Shown: piece by piece, positions 36,411-45,302 of the stretch
Position numbering within the stretch: the first letter of the stretch is position 1
How the letters are laid out: each line of letters opens with the position of its first letter
Source: Mycetocola miduiensis
GTDB lineage: Bacteria; Actinomycetota; Actinomycetes; Actinomycetales; Microbacteriaceae
Direction: 5' to 3'
Assembly (NCBI RefSeq): GCF_900115155.1
Contig: NZ_FOVM01000003.1
Coordinates: 1 to 64,000 of the forward strand
DNA: 64,000 nt
The notes under the pieces: generated by a model
What the model saw: the letters and a program-made list of their open reading frames with translations, nothing else
What the model was told of the DNA's origin: nothing
Database searches by the model: none
Position numbers and translations under genes: made by a program

Positions 36411-38129
36411 TCAGGCCGCAGCCGACTCCGCACCACCGCCGGCGACCGTGACGTCCTCGGCATGCACCGTCGACACATCCACCGTCTTCCTGGCGAGGTG
36501 GTTCGCCAGGCGGACGGCAAGGCACGTCGCGAGGAACGTCGGATTCGCCTCTCCCGTCGTGCGGAAGACACTGCTCGAAGCGATGTACAGGTTCGCGGAC
36601 CCATGGACCCTGCAGTCCGCGTCCACGACGCCGTCGTCGGGGTCCACACTCATCCTCGTCGTCCCGACGCTGTGGACGCCACCGATGGCCTGCTCCCAGA
36701 TCGACTCTCGCACGCCCTCCTCGGTGGGTGCGACGTACTCGAGGCGCCCAACCCCGGCCGCGCGCAGCCTCGCGTCGAGCAACTGGTGGCAGCGCAGCAG
36801 GGAATCGATGTCGTGGTCGGTGTACCGGTAATCGATGGTCAGCCGCGATCCCCCGCCGGGGACGAGGGCGATGCGGCTGTCGGCATTCGGGATCTGCTCG
36901 GCGTGGTACCGGAGCGCGTAACGACCGGATTCATTCCGCAGGATGAAGCCGGGTTTCCGGACCGCGGAGAAATAGCGATACCGGAGGATGTCGCCCACGT
37001 CGGCCGCAGCGCGCCACGGGCGCCGGAGCACGTTGGTCAGGTGGGCGCCGATCCGGCGAGGAGGCGCTCCGATGTGCCGGAGCCGGATGCGCTCCGCGAG
37101 GACGCGCCGCCCGACGAACGGGATCACCAGCGCGAGGTACACGAGCGAGAGCGTGGCATTGCGGTGCTTGACGTCGTGGAACGGCGGATTGTCGAGGTAG
37201 AAGCTGGTGTTGAGGATCCGCTCCCGGCGCTGGGCAGCCCCGGACAGGGTGAATCGTCGCCGCTGGTACGTTCCCTCCGCGCCTCGGTGGAAGTCCAGTT
37301 CCCTGGCCCGTTCGGGTTCGTCCAGGACGAGGTCGGCGACGTGGCCGGCTGCATGACCCATGTAATAGCGGCCGAGGGGCCCGTCGACGCCACCGAACAT
37401 CGCGGGATGCGAACGCTGGAGCGTCAGCAGCAGCCGCGTGGTCTCCAGGCCACCCATCGCGAGGACGTAGTTCGTCGCCGCGATGCGGCGGCGTCGGCCC
37501 CGGTACTCCACGACGAGCGTGTAGGCCTCGCCGTTGGGGGCGAAATCGATGTCGACGACCGGCGAGTCGCCGAGAACCGTGATGCCGGGATGTTCCTGCA
37601 CACGCCGGCCGAGGCGATCCCCAAGCCTGGGCTGCCTGGACCACCGCTCCAGTTGCGACATCGTGAAATCACCGAGACCCGCCCATTCGGCAGCATCCGC
37701 CCGGAAATTGGCCTCACCACAGTCGAGATAATCGACGGCGGCGGCCTCGAACGGCCTGATGTCGTCGATCGTGATCGGCCAACCAGAGTCAGGCACGAAA
37801 TCGCGGTATTCGAAGTCGATGGGTTCGAATGGAACACAGCGGCCGCCCCACAGCCACGACGTCCCGCCGATGCCGCTCCGGGTCACGTGCTCGATCGGCG
37901 CATGCCGGTCGGGGTCGACGATGATGTCTGGCCCGTCGGCCCGCTCGGGAACGTTCTTCCGGACGGACCGAGCCGATCCCGCGTCGACCAGAAGAACCGA
38001 CATGCCGGCATCCGCCGCCTCGAGCGCACAGGCCAGGCCGACCGGTCCTGCACCGACGACACAGCAGTCAAATGGGAGTTGTGGCTGTGATGAGGCGCGA
38101 CGCATGCGTCGGGTCTCGGGAGGCGTCAT
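36411..38129 (-). CDS. GMC-type FAD-dependent oxidoreductase
   Basis: A 572-residue flavoprotein of the glucose-methanol-choline group. The FAD-binding start is CCVVGAGPVGLACALEAADAG (about 22-42), followed by GIGGTSWLWGGRC for the flavin, and a C-terminal domain with HSVGTTRMSVDPDDGVVD and SSSVFRTTGEANPTF, which supplies the catalytic His/Asn. The substrate, probably an alcohol or sugar, cannot be set. No signal peptide. CAGGAG lies 5 nt upstream of the ATG at 38127-38129. A long antisense frame (36402-38090) is a codon-bias shadow. Confidence 0.88.
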   Translation of the reverse strand: MTPPETRRMRRASSQPQLPFDCCVVGAGPVGLACALEAADAGMSVLLVDAGSARSVRKNVPERADGPDIIVDPDRHAPIEHVTRSGIGGTSWLWGGRCVPFEPIDFEYRDFVPDSGWPITIDDIRPFEAAAVDYLDCGEANFRADAAEWAGLGDFTMSQLERWSRQPRLGDRLGRRVQEHPGITVLGDSPVVDIDFAPNGEAYTLVVEYRGRRRRIAATNYVLAMGGLETTRLLLTLQRSHPAMFGGVDGPLGRYYMGHAAGHVADLVLDEPERARELDFHRGAEGTYQRRRFTLSGAAQRRERILNTSFYLDNPPFHDVKHRNATLSLVYLALVIPFVGRRVLAERIRLRHIGAPPRRIGAHLTNVLRRPWRAAADVGDILRYRYFSAVRKPGFILRNESGRYALRYHAEQIPNADSRIALVPGGGSRLTIDYRYTDHDIDSLLRCHQLLDARLRAAGVGRLEYVAPTEEGVRESIWEQAIGGVHSVGTTRMSVDPDDGVVDADCRVHGSANLYIASSSVFRTTGEANPTFLATCLAVRLANHLARKTVDVSTVHAEDVTVAGGGAESAAA

Positions 38130-38342
38130 CGATGCTCCTGCATGTCGGGGTTACAGGTGGAGTCGGAGCGCCCGAAGAGAGATTCGCTGAGCAATGCTCG
38201 GGTTTCCGATGTGCTCAACGTAGCGTCGTTTGTTTACCTACTTCTCCCCCACATCGGGGGAGGATATCTCGCACCACCGGCGCTATCTGGCGCGACGGAT
38301 GCCCGCACCGCTTCGCGTCACAATTCGCGCGGCTTCGTCAGG

Positions 38343-38666
38343 TCATCCGCCGCTGGAGGACTCCGGCTCGATGCCAAGCTCCTTCGCAGCCGCGCTGATG
38401 CGCCGCGCCAGCTCCAGGTCCCTCGCCGTCACTCCCCCGGCATCGTGGGACGTCAGCGCGAAAGTCACCGAACCCCAGCCCAGGGTGACGTCCGGGTGAT
38501 GGTTCATTGCCTCAGCGATCTCAGCGACCAGAGCGACGAGCCGGGCGCCCGTCGCGAAATCGGGTGTGCGGAACGATCCCGAGAGGGCCCCGGACGCATG
38601 ACGGAACGCACTCCCCCGCAGCTCATCCGAGGTTTCAGCGGGCGACAGGGTCTGCGGGCGCGTCAT
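38343..38666 (-). CDS. Pterin-4a-carbinolamine dehydratase
   Basis: A 107-residue PCD/DCoH-fold protein. It shows the active-site MNHHPDVTLGWGSVTFALTSHDAGGVT, including the HH pair and the later His, followed by the family's final LARRISAAAKELG helix. The enzyme regenerates dihydropterin from 4a-hydroxytetrahydropterin; as no pterin-dependent hydroxylase is nearby, its partner is unknown. Its start overlaps the stop of the small CxxC protein by 4 bp, so the two are coupled. Confidence 0.88.
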   Translation of the reverse strand: MTRPQTLSPAETSDELRGSAFRHASGALSGSFRTPDFATGARLVALVAEIAEAMNHHPDVTLGWGSVTFALTSHDAGGVTARDLELARRISAAAKELGIEPESSSGG

Positions 38667-38983
38667 TGAGAGTTCTTGGCCGGCCGCCGCGGGCCGCGCA
38701 GCGGCATCCCAAATTCGTCCAGCGGTGAGTGATTCGGGTGCTCAAGATTGTGGTCGATGGGCGCCGGGCACTCGAGAACGGCGTTGCGCGTCGAGTGATC
38801 GATGGTGTGCTCCGACATCGGATGCCCGCATACCGGGCAGGCAGGACCGACGCCGTCAGCGTCGTCATCGGTGCCTTCGGTAATCGGCGGAGGGCCGAAC
38901 ACCGGCATCAACTTTCGGTCGATCCACGCGGCCGAGCGAACCAGTCGACCGTCCGTGGTCTCCGTCTTCTTTGATCGGACCAT
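38663..38983 (-). CDS. Small protein of unknown function with CPVCG motif
   Basis: A 106-residue basic-then-acidic protein. It has ACPVCGHPMSEHTIDH in the middle and LECPAP some 10 residues later, which could bind zinc through Cys/His. The N-terminus is rich in Lys/Arg and the C-terminus in Pro. The ATG at 38981-38983 has a TACCAT box five bases upstream and no Shine-Dalgarno sequence. It is coupled with the pterin dehydratase gene. Family not recognised. Confidence 0.7.
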   Translation of the reverse strand: MVRSKKTETTDGRLVRSAAWIDRKLMPVFGPPPITEGTDDDADGVGPACPVCGHPMSEHTIDHSTRNAVLECPAPIDHNLEHPNHSPLDEFGMPLRGPRRPAKNSQ

Positions 38984-39044
38984 ACGCCATGGTAGCGCCG
39001 ATTTGACGAAAGGGCACGGAACTGGTATGCACTCGTTTCGAGAT

Positions 39045-39734
39045 TCATTCCTCGCCGAAGCCGGATGCCACCAGGTCGGCGAGGGCGTCGACCGCTTCAA
39101 CGCCGTTCGGGTCCTGCGTCGAGATCTCGGCGTCCCTGCCTCGAACGAGGCCGAGCGCCATGATCGCCAGCAGGCTCTTCGCGTCTTTGCCGTTCACGGT
39201 CACCCGGACGGGGAATGTGCTGGCCAGTTTGACGAAATCGGCGGCCGGTCTTGCGTGCAGCCCGTCGCGGTTGATGATGGTGACGACCCGGGAGTATCCG
39301 GCCGCACCGGCATCGGGCTCCCCGGGCACCGGCGTCGGAGCCGCTCCCGCCGCCGCTCCCGACGCCGTTCGGGCCGCAGCAGCCACGGCGGCCAGGTCCT
39401 CACCGGTTTGCGCCGCAACAGCAGCGGCGACGCCTCCCTCGACCAGCGGTGCGTCGACGAGAAGGATGCGTGACCTCTGCTCAGCGTCGAGGAACTCCAG
39501 CGCGGTCTCAGCGGTGAGGATGGCTGAACCGAGGTCGCAGAGCAGAACGGCCCCGTCACCGGTGTCCGCCGCGGCGATCGCCGCGGTTATCCGATCGAAA
39601 CTCGTGCCGATTCCGCCGTCATCGGTGCCGCCTGCGGCCTCGAGCGACACATCAGGCGCCATTTGCCGCGCAAGATCGACGAGGCCTTCGGCGATCCGTG
39701 CGCTGTGCGATACGAAGACAAGTCCAATGCTCAT
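39045..39734 (-). CDS. dhaM: Dihydroxyacetone kinase phosphotransfer subunit DhaM (EIIA-HPr fusion)
   Basis: A 229-residue phospho-carrier. The N-terminal ~130 residues are the mannose-type EIIA/DhaM domain (MSIGLVFVSHSARIAEG, with the phosphorylated His in SHS; VLLCDLGSAILT). An Ala/Pro linker (about 120-145) leads to an HPr domain with NRDGLHARPAADF (His phosphorylated by EI) and LLAIMALGLVRG. It carries phosphate from PEP/EI to the ADP bound by DhaL. It overlaps dhaL by 4 bp. No EI domain is fused, so general EI must supply it. Confidence 0.9.
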   Translation of the reverse strand: MSIGLVFVSHSARIAEGLVDLARQMAPDVSLEAAGGTDDGGIGTSFDRITAAIAAADTGDGAVLLCDLGSAILTAETALEFLDAEQRSRILLVDAPLVEGGVAAAVAAQTGEDLAAVAAAARTASGAAAGAAPTPVPGEPDAGAAGYSRVVTIINRDGLHARPAADFVKLASTFPVRVTVNGKDAKSLLAIMALGLVRGRDAEISTQDPNGVEAVDALADLVASGFGEE

Positions 39735-40378
39735 GCTGTGGCCGCCGTACCGGCGACATCCGCGGCGGCGCGCAGCAGGAGGGACGTGGACTGGGCTCCT
39801 GGATCCCGATGACCGATCGCCCGTTCGCCCAGATAGCTAGCCCGTCCCTTCCTGGCGACAAGCGGCTCGGTTGCCTCCGCTCCTGCAGCCGCAGCGTCGG
39901 CCGCGGCCTGAAGGATCTGGGCTGGACTCGATCCGCCTGCCAGGGCCGCGTCAGCAGCGTCGACCGCCGGGCTCCAGGCGTCGATCATCGTTTTGTCGCC
40001 GGTCTCGGCCTTGCCGCGGAGCACGATCCCGTCGCGGGCGGCACGCAGGAGCCCGGTGACAGCGGCTCCATCGAGCTCTCCGAGATCCGCCACGGCCCCG
40101 GCAGCCTTGAGGTACGCGGTCCCGTACAGCGGCCCGGATGCCCCGCCGACTGTCGAGATGAGGGTCGTTGCGACGAGCTTGAGCACATCGGCCGGAAGGG
40201 CATCGTCGGCGAGGTCGTCGAGTTTGGGAAGCACCGCGGAGAAGCCCCGATCCATGTTCTCGCCATGGTCGCCGTCACCGATCTCCCGGTCGAGCCTGAT
40301 CAACTCCACCCGGTTCTCCGCGATGACGGCCGCGCTCGCCCTGACCCAGTTGAGAACCCAGTCGGTATTCAGGCTCAT
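39731..40378 (-). CDS. dhaL: Dihydroxyacetone kinase ADP-binding subunit DhaL
   Basis: A 215-residue helical-barrel subunit holding ADP/ATP as a cofactor. The Mg-nucleotide motif is REIGDGDHGENM, followed by GGASGPLYGT, GDKTMIDAW and the C-terminal RKGRASYLGERAIGH, all conserved. AAAGGA lies upstream of the ATG. Gene order dhaK-dhaL-dhaM on the minus strand, with 30 bp to dhaK and a 4-bp overlap with dhaM. Confidence 0.93.
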   Translation of the reverse strand: MSLNTDWVLNWVRASAAVIAENRVELIRLDREIGDGDHGENMDRGFSAVLPKLDDLADDALPADVLKLVATTLISTVGGASGPLYGTAYLKAAGAVADLGELDGAAVTGLLRAARDGIVLRGKAETGDKTMIDAWSPAVDAADAALAGGSSPAQILQAAADAAAAGAEATEPLVARKGRASYLGERAIGHRDPGAQSTSLLLRAAADVAGTAATA

Positions 40379-40408
40379 CGAATGTCCTTTCGTCGTTCCG
40401 TCACGTTC

Positions 40409-41407
40409 TCAGCGTCCCCAGCGGAGGGCGGCCGTTTGCACCGGTGCGTCCCACAACTCGGTCAGCTCATCATCGAGCTTGAGCACCGAAAGCGACATGC
40501 CTTGCATCTCGAGGGATGTTGTGAAGTTGCCCACGAGAGACCGAGTGACCTCGATCCCTCGCTCGGCGAGCACCTGTGCCGCCCGGCGGTAGATGATGTA
40601 GAGCTCGATTTGCGGTGTCCCGCCCATGCCGTTGACGAGCAGCAGGACCTTGTCTCCTGACGCAAACGGGATGTCGTCGATAATCGGGCCGAGGAGGCGG
40701 TCGACGATGGCGTCGGCCGGCTGCAGCTTGATCTTCTCCCGGCCAGGCTCACCGTGGATTCCGATGCCGATCTCCATCTCATCGTCCTCGAGGGCGAAGC
40801 TCGGCTCTCCGGCGTGCGGAACCACACACGGCGTCAGCGCCACCCCCATGGAGCGCACCTGCGCGATCACCTTCTCGGCCACAGCGGCGACGTCGTCGAG
40901 CGAGTCGCCTCGTTGGGCGGACGCGCCGGCGATTTTCTCGACCAGTACCGTGCCTGCCACTCCCCTGCGCCCGGCAGTGTAGAGCGAGTCCTGCACGGCG
41001 ACGTCGTCATTGACGACCACGCTGCGAACCTCAATACCGTCAACCGCGGCAAGGTCGGCCGCCGTTTCGAAGTTGAGCACATCCCCCGTGTAGTTCTTGA
41101 CGATGTGCAGCACACCACGCCCCCCGTCGACCGCCGCTGTAGCGGCGACAATCGGATCCGGGGTCGGCGATGTGAAGACAGCGCCAGGAACGGCGGCGTC
41201 GAGCATCCCGAAACCGACGAATCCCCCGTGGAGCGGTTCGTGTCCGCTGCCGCCCCCTGAAACGATGCCCACTTTGCCTGACGGGGCATCCGACCGGACG
41301 ATGAAGATCGGGTCGGTGGATGCCCGTACGATGTCTGCGTGCGCCGAGGCGAAACCCTCGACCGATTCGGGGACGACATTCTTGGGGTCGTTGATGAGCT
41401 TCTTCAT
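40409..41407 (-). CDS. dhaK: Dihydroxyacetone kinase substrate-binding subunit DhaK
   Basis: A 332-residue subunit that binds dihydroxyacetone covalently to a His and receives phosphate from DhaL. Motifs: [21 protein letters not shown] near residue 48, DVLNFETAA, and the substrate His in [12 protein letters not shown] near residue 205. I start at the ATG at 41405-41407, which has GGAG 8 nt upstream; a longer frame to 41461 is not supported. First gene of the dhaKLM unit. Confidence 0.93.
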   Translation of the reverse strand: MKKLINDPKNVVPESVEGFASAHADIVRASTDPIFIVRSDAPSGKVGIVSGGGSGHEPLHGGFVGFGMLDAAVPGAVFTSPTPDPIVAATAAVDGGRGVLHIVKNYTGDVLNFETAADLAAVDGIEVRSVVVNDDVAVQDSLYTAGRRGVAGTVLVEKIAGASAQRGDSLDDVAAVAEKVIAQVRSMGVALTPCVVPHAGEPSFALEDDEMEIGIGIHGEPGREKIKLQPADAIVDRLLGPIIDDIPFASGDKVLLLVNGMGGTPQIELYIIYRRAAQVLAERGIEVTRSLVGNFTTSLEMQGMSLSVLKLDDELTELWDAPVQTAALRWGR

Positions 41408-41500
41408 TGGAACTCTCCTGCTATTCGCGAACCGGAACCTGCCCCTGACTGAGGCAGCCACTCCACAACCTAGCTGCCGTGCCGCCGAGGCGTAAGGGGT

Positions 41501-42568
41501 TCAGGACGCCGACGCCCGCCCTTGGGTTGCGCGGACCCATTCCTCCAGCTTCGCGGCCGCCCGGCCGGAATCGACCGCCTCGCGCGCGATTCCGAGCTGC
41601 GCCTGGAACCGGTCCAGGATGCTGACCTGCATCTGCGACGGGTCCTCGGCGAGGCGGTACGCCACAAGCCCTGCTGCGGCGTTCAGCAGGACGATGTCCC
41701 GCACTGGGCCCTGCTCCCCCGCCAGGACGCGGCGCACGACGTCGGCATTGTGTCGAGGGCCCCCTCCGACGAGATCGCTCATCTTCGACCGCGGAATCCC
41801 GAGGTCGCGCGGGTCCAGGTCGTGCTCGGTGACGAGGCCGCGGCTGATCTCCCAGATGTGCGAGTGCCCGGTGGTTGTGAGCTCGTCGAGTCCGTCATCG
41901 CCGCGGAACACGAGCGCCGTGGCGCCGCGCGTCTGGAATACACCGACGAACAGGGGCACCCGGTCCAGTTGGGCGACGCCGACGGCGGACGCCTCGGGCC
42001 GCGCGGGGTTGCAGAGCGGCCCGAGGTAGTTGAAGACGGTCGGAATCCCGAGTTCGGCGCGCACGGGGGCCGCGTGCCGGAAACCGGGGTGGAACGCGGA
42101 TGCGAAAGCGAAAGTGATGCCGGTCTCGGTGAGGGCGGATGCCACCGCCTCCGGCGACAGGGTCAGGTCGATTCCGAGTTCAGACAGCACATCGCTGGCG
42201 CCGGAGGTCGAGCTCACCGCCTTGTTCCCGTGTTTGATGACGGGAACCTCGCTTGCGGCGACCACAAGGCAGGCCATGGTGGAGATGTTCACGGTTCCGA
42301 ACCGGTCGCCGCCTGTTCCGACGATGTCCAGAGCCATGGAGTCAACCGGTAGCGACACCGATTTCTCGAGGATCGCATCCCGGAAACCGACGATTTCGTT
42401 GACCGACTCCCCCTTCGCCCGCAGCGCCACGAGAAAGCCGGCGATCTGCGCCGACGACGCTTCACCGCTGATGACCTGCTCCATCGCCCACGTCGCTTCG
42501 GCAACGCTGAGATCGTCTCCCCCGAGGAGGGTCGTGAGGACGTAGGGCCAGCTTGGAGAATCAGACAT
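41501..42568 (-). CDS. trpD: Anthranilate phosphoribosyltransferase
   Basis: A 355-residue enzyme joining anthranilate to PRPP in tryptophan synthesis. It shows DIVGTGGDRFGTVNIST (PRPP loop), IKHGNKAVSSTSG, and the metal-site DDGLDELTT. The length is that of single-function TrpD, not a TrpG fusion. It stands alone, away from other trp genes, as in many Microbacteriaceae. The ATG has a TACCAT box 7 nt upstream and no Shine-Dalgarno sequence. Confidence 0.94.
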   Translation of the reverse strand: MSDSPSWPYVLTTLLGGDDLSVAEATWAMEQVISGEASSAQIAGFLVALRAKGESVNEIVGFRDAILEKSVSLPVDSMALDIVGTGGDRFGTVNISTMACLVVAASEVPVIKHGNKAVSSTSGASDVLSELGIDLTLSPEAVASALTETGITFAFASAFHPGFRHAAPVRAELGIPTVFNYLGPLCNPARPEASAVGVAQLDRVPLFVGVFQTRGATALVFRGDDGLDELTTTGHSHIWEISRGLVTEHDLDPRDLGIPRSKMSDLVGGGPRHNADVVRRVLAGEQGPVRDIVLLNAAAGLVAYRLAEDPSQMQVSILDRFQAQLGIAREAVDSGRAAAKLEEWVRATQGRASAS

Positions 42569-42575
42569 AGCTCAA

Positions 42576-42581
42576 ATGGTA
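42576..42581 (-). promoter_or_regulatory. -10 box (TACCAT), leaderless promoter of trpD
   Basis: The box on the minus strand is 7 nt before the trpD ATG (42566-42568). With no leader RNA there is no room for a trp attenuator. Confidence 0.5.
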
Positions 42582-42698
42582 TCGACCGAGCGACTGACGG
42601 CGCATTCACGGCGGATTCCCTGCCCGTTGTGAGCGTTGCCTAACCTACGAGACTTGCCGCCGGGGCTGGGAATGCGAAAATCCGGCTGGGATATCGGC

Positions 42699-42704
42699 CA
42701 TAAT
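42699..42704 (+). promoter_or_regulatory. -10 box (CATAAT) of ctaE-qcrCAB
   Basis: CATAAT is six bases before the GTG at 42711. GGAGAA between them could instead be a very close Shine-Dalgarno sequence. Confidence 0.45.
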
Positions 42705-42710
42705 GGAGAA

Positions 42711-43340
42711 GTGACGAGCACTTCATTGAACTATGCGGCGAGAGCCCCGAAGATCAACAGGCCAAACACTGTCGCTGTAGGCACCATCGTGTGGCTCGGC
42801 AGTGAGGTCATGTTCTTCGCGGGACTTTTCGCGATCTATTTCACCCTCCGGTCGGTAGCACCGGACCTCTGGGCCAGCGAGACCGCCCTGCTGAACGTTC
42901 CGTTCTCGACGGTCAACACGATCATCCTGGTGAGCTCATCGTTCACCTGCCAGTTCGGCGTCTTCGCCGCTGAGCGGATGCAGCCCCGGTCCGTCGGCTG
43001 GAAGCCTTCCCAGTGGGGAATGGTCGAGTGGTTCTTCCTCACCTACGCTCTCGGCGCCATCTTCGTAGCCGGCCAGATCTACGAGTACGCCATCCTCGTG
43101 AGCGAAGGCGTGTCGCTGTCGTCCAACGCATACGGTTCCGCGTTCTACTTCACTACCGGTTTCCACGGCCTCCACGTCACCGGAGGGCTCATCGCATTCC
43201 TCCTCGTGATCGGTCGTGCGTACGCCGTCAAGTCGTTCGGTCACAAGGAAGCGACGAGCGCCATCGTCGTCTCCTACTACTGGCACTTCGTTGATGTCGT
43301 CTGGATCGGCCTCTTCTTCGTCATCTACGTACTTCAATAG
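42711..43340 (+). CDS. ctaE: Cytochrome c oxidase subunit III
   Basis: A 209-residue five-helix subunit III of the aa3 oxidase. Conserved features: [17 protein letters not shown] (first helix, with the Glu near the lipid-binding cleft), [37 protein letters not shown] and [14 protein letters not shown] at the end. The GTG at 42711 fits; an earlier in-frame ATG at 42636 would add 25 non-conserved residues. It precedes qcrC by 20 bp, the usual actinobacterial ctaE-qcrCAB operon. Confidence 0.94.
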   Translation: MTSTSLNYAARAPKINRPNTVAVGTIVWLGSEVMFFAGLFAIYFTLRSVAPDLWASETALLNVPFSTVNTIILVSSSFTCQFGVFAAERMQPRSVGWKPSQWGMVEWFFLTYALGAIFVAGQIYEYAILVSEGVSLSSNAYGSAFYFTTGFHGLHVTGGLIAFLLVIGRAYAVKSFGHKEATSAIVVSYYWHFVDVVWIGLFFVIYVLQ

Positions 43341-43360
43341 CAACCGGAGAAAGCACAGCA

Positions 43361-44176
43361 ATGCCCAGGACAACATCCCCCTCCGCCTCCAAGAGCCGGA
43401 AAGCACGCCGCCGCGGCCCGCTCGCCACGATTTCGCTTCTCGCCGTCGGCCTTCTCTTCACCGGTGGCGCTTACGCCGCCTTCTCGACGAGCACCGCAAG
43501 CGCCGAAGTTCCCGCTGTGGTCAGCGCGGCGAGTGTTGAGGAGGGCGAGAAGCTCTTCGCGGCGAACTGCGCCTCCTGCCACGGCCTCGCGCTTGAGGGC
43601 ACGGAGAACGCTCCGAGCCTGATCGGCGTCGGCGCGGCTGCCGTCGACTTCCAGGTCGGAACGGGACGGATGCCGATGCAGGCCCACGGCCCGCAGGCCC
43701 CGGACAAGCCCGTCCAGTTCACCGACGAGCAGATCCTGTCGATGGCACAGTACGTTGCATCCATCGCCCCCGGCCCCGCTATCCCCGACGAGTCTCTCCT
43801 CGACGGCGAGGGCGACGTCGCCAACGGTGCCGAACTGTTCCGCATCAACTGCGCCATGTGCCACAACGTCGCCGGTGCCGGAGGCGCCCTCACCGAGGGC
43901 AAGTGGGCACCAAGCCTGTCGGGCGTCGAGCCCGCGCACATCTACGAGGCAATGGTCACCGGACCGCAGAACATGCCCGTCTTCAACGACGCGAACCTCA
44001 CCCCCGAAGACAAGCGAGATGTCATCTCGGCACTCAAATTTATGGAAGAAAACCCCTCACCAGGCGGAAACCAGCTCGGTTCGCTCGGGCCGGTCGCTGA
44101 GGGACTCTTCCTCTGGATTTTCGGTCTCGGCACCATCGTCGCGATTACCGTGTGGATCACAGCACGGTCGAACTAG
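43361..44176 (+). CDS. qcrC: Cytochrome bc1 complex diheme cytochrome c subunit
   Basis: A 271-residue membrane-anchored diheme cytochrome c. There is an N-terminal helix (about 22-42) after a basic stretch, two heme sites CASCH (about 71-75) and CAMCH (about 164-168), and a C-terminal anchor FLWIFGLGTIVAITVWI. The two domains replace soluble cytochrome c and pass electrons from the Rieske protein directly to CuA of oxidase in the III-IV supercomplex typical of Actinobacteria. Confidence 0.95.
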   Translation: MPRTTSPSASKSRKARRRGPLATISLLAVGLLFTGGAYAAFSTSTASAEVPAVVSAASVEEGEKLFAANCASCHGLALEGTENAPSLIGVGAAAVDFQVGTGRMPMQAHGPQAPDKPVQFTDEQILSMAQYVASIAPGPAIPDESLLDGEGDVANGAELFRINCAMCHNVAGAGGALTEGKWAPSLSGVEPAHIYEAMVTGPQNMPVFNDANLTPEDKRDVISALKFMEENPSPGGNQLGSLGPVAEGLFLWIFGLGTIVAITVWITARSN

Positions 44177-44219
44177 GCACGAGGCTTTAGAAGAATGCGC
44201 AGAATTATGAAGGAGCAAC

Positions 44220-45302
44220 ATGGCACAGGACGGTAACAGCGGCACGGACATCGCCGCTGCCGACTCGTCGAGCACCGGCCACGGCACCGAACACGCCGTC
44301 GGCACGGCGGTTGTGGCCAGGGATGCGGTCCAGAACCCAGGATTCCCCCCTCACCGCGCCCGGGTCACCGACCTTGACCCGAAGAAGGAGAAGAACGCTG
44401 AGCGTACGGTTTACACGCTCTTCTACCTCTCCATCGTCGGCAGCGTGTTGGCCATTGCGGCATACATGGCGTTCCCGATCATTCCGGAGGACATCGGCTC
44501 CGTCCGGATGAACAACCTCATGATCGGTCTCGGTCTCGCCCTGGCATTGCTGGCGATCGGCATCGGAGCCGTGCACTGGGGTAAGGCCCTCATGCACGAC
44601 CAAGAGGGCATCGACATGCGTCACCCGGTGCGCGGCTCGGAAGACACCAGGGCACGCGCCGTTGAGATCTTCGATGAGGCCAACCGGGAGTCCGGCTTCG
44701 GTCGTCGTTCCCTGATCCGCAACAGCCTGATCGGTGCGCTCATCGCGTTCCCGCTCCCGGCCATCGTCCTGTTCCGCGGGCTCGCCCCCGAGAACGAGAA
44801 CCCGGTCGACCTGCTCAAGCACACGATGTGGGAAGCCGGCGACAAGCTTGCCCGCGACCCCTCCGGACTGCCGATCAAGGCATCCGATGTCACGATTGGG
44901 TCGGTCTTCCACGTCATCCCCGAAAAGCTGGCCAGCGTCGGACACTCCGAGGGCTACCTCGAGGAGAAGGCAAAGGCCATCGTCCTGCTGATGCGGCTCA
45001 AGCCTGAAGACCTCGTCGAAGACGAGGACAAGAAGGACTGGTCGTACGACGGAATCGTCGCATACTCGAAGGTGTGCACCCACGTCGGATGCCCCGTGGC
45101 GTTGTACGAGCAGCAGACCCACCATCTGCTCTGCCCGTGCCACCAGTCGCAGTTCGATGTCACCAACCACTGCGCCGTGATCTTCGGACCCGCGGCACGT
45201 CCCCTTCCGCAGCTTCCGATCGCGATCGATGACGAGGGCTACCTCATCGCCCAGAGCGACTTCCGCGAACCTGTTGGCCCGAGTTTCTGGGAGCGTCATT
45301 GA
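44220..45302 (+). CDS. qcrA: Cytochrome bc1 complex Rieske iron-sulfur subunit
   Basis: A 360-residue Rieske protein of the three-helix actinobacterial type (helices at about 63-83, 97-117 and 165-183). The 2Fe-2S site is CTHVGCPV and CPCHQSQFD, near residues 285-315. GAAGGAGC lies upstream of the ATG. The stop overlaps the qcrB start (TTGA). The RRSLIRNSLIGALIAF stretch before the third helix resembles a Tat signal, consistent with export by TatC (inference). Confidence 0.95.
   Translation: MAQDGNSGTDIAAADSSSTGHGTEHAVGTAVVARDAVQNPGFPPHRARVTDLDPKKEKNAERTVYTLFYLSIVGSVLAIAAYMAFPIIPEDIGSVRMNNLMIGLGLALALLAIGIGAVHWGKALMHDQEGIDMRHPVRGSEDTRARAVEIFDEANRESGFGRRSLIRNSLIGALIAFPLPAIVLFRGLAPENENPVDLLKHTMWEAGDKLARDPSGLPIKASDVTIGSVFHVIPEKLASVGHSEGYLEEKAKAIVLLMRLKPEDLVEDEDKKDWSYDGIVAYSKVCTHVGCPVALYEQQTHHLLCPCHQSQFDVTNHCAVIFGPAARPLPQLPIAIDDEGYLIAQSDFREPVGPSFWERH

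Noticed and set aside
35942-36451. A 169-codon open frame on the plus strand
   Set aside because: Low-complexity composition (Arg/Pro/His), overlaps the GMC gene end, no binding site; a product of high GC content.
35915-36649. A 244-codon open frame on the minus strand
   Set aside because: It overlaps the GMC gene in another frame, its product is Arg/Ser/Ala-rich without structure typical of a protein, and it has no start signal.
36402-38090. A 562-codon frame antisense to the GMC oxidoreductase
   Set aside because: Shadow of the real gene caused by third-position GC; composition Arg/Asp/Val-rich with no motif.
41408-41500. Riboswitch upstream of dhaK
   Set aside because: Only 93 bp between trpD and the dhaK start region, and no aptamer-like conserved elements seen.
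42569-42660. trp leader attenuator before trpD
   Set aside because: The -10 box is 7 nt from the start codon, leaving no leader; no Trp-rich small frame.
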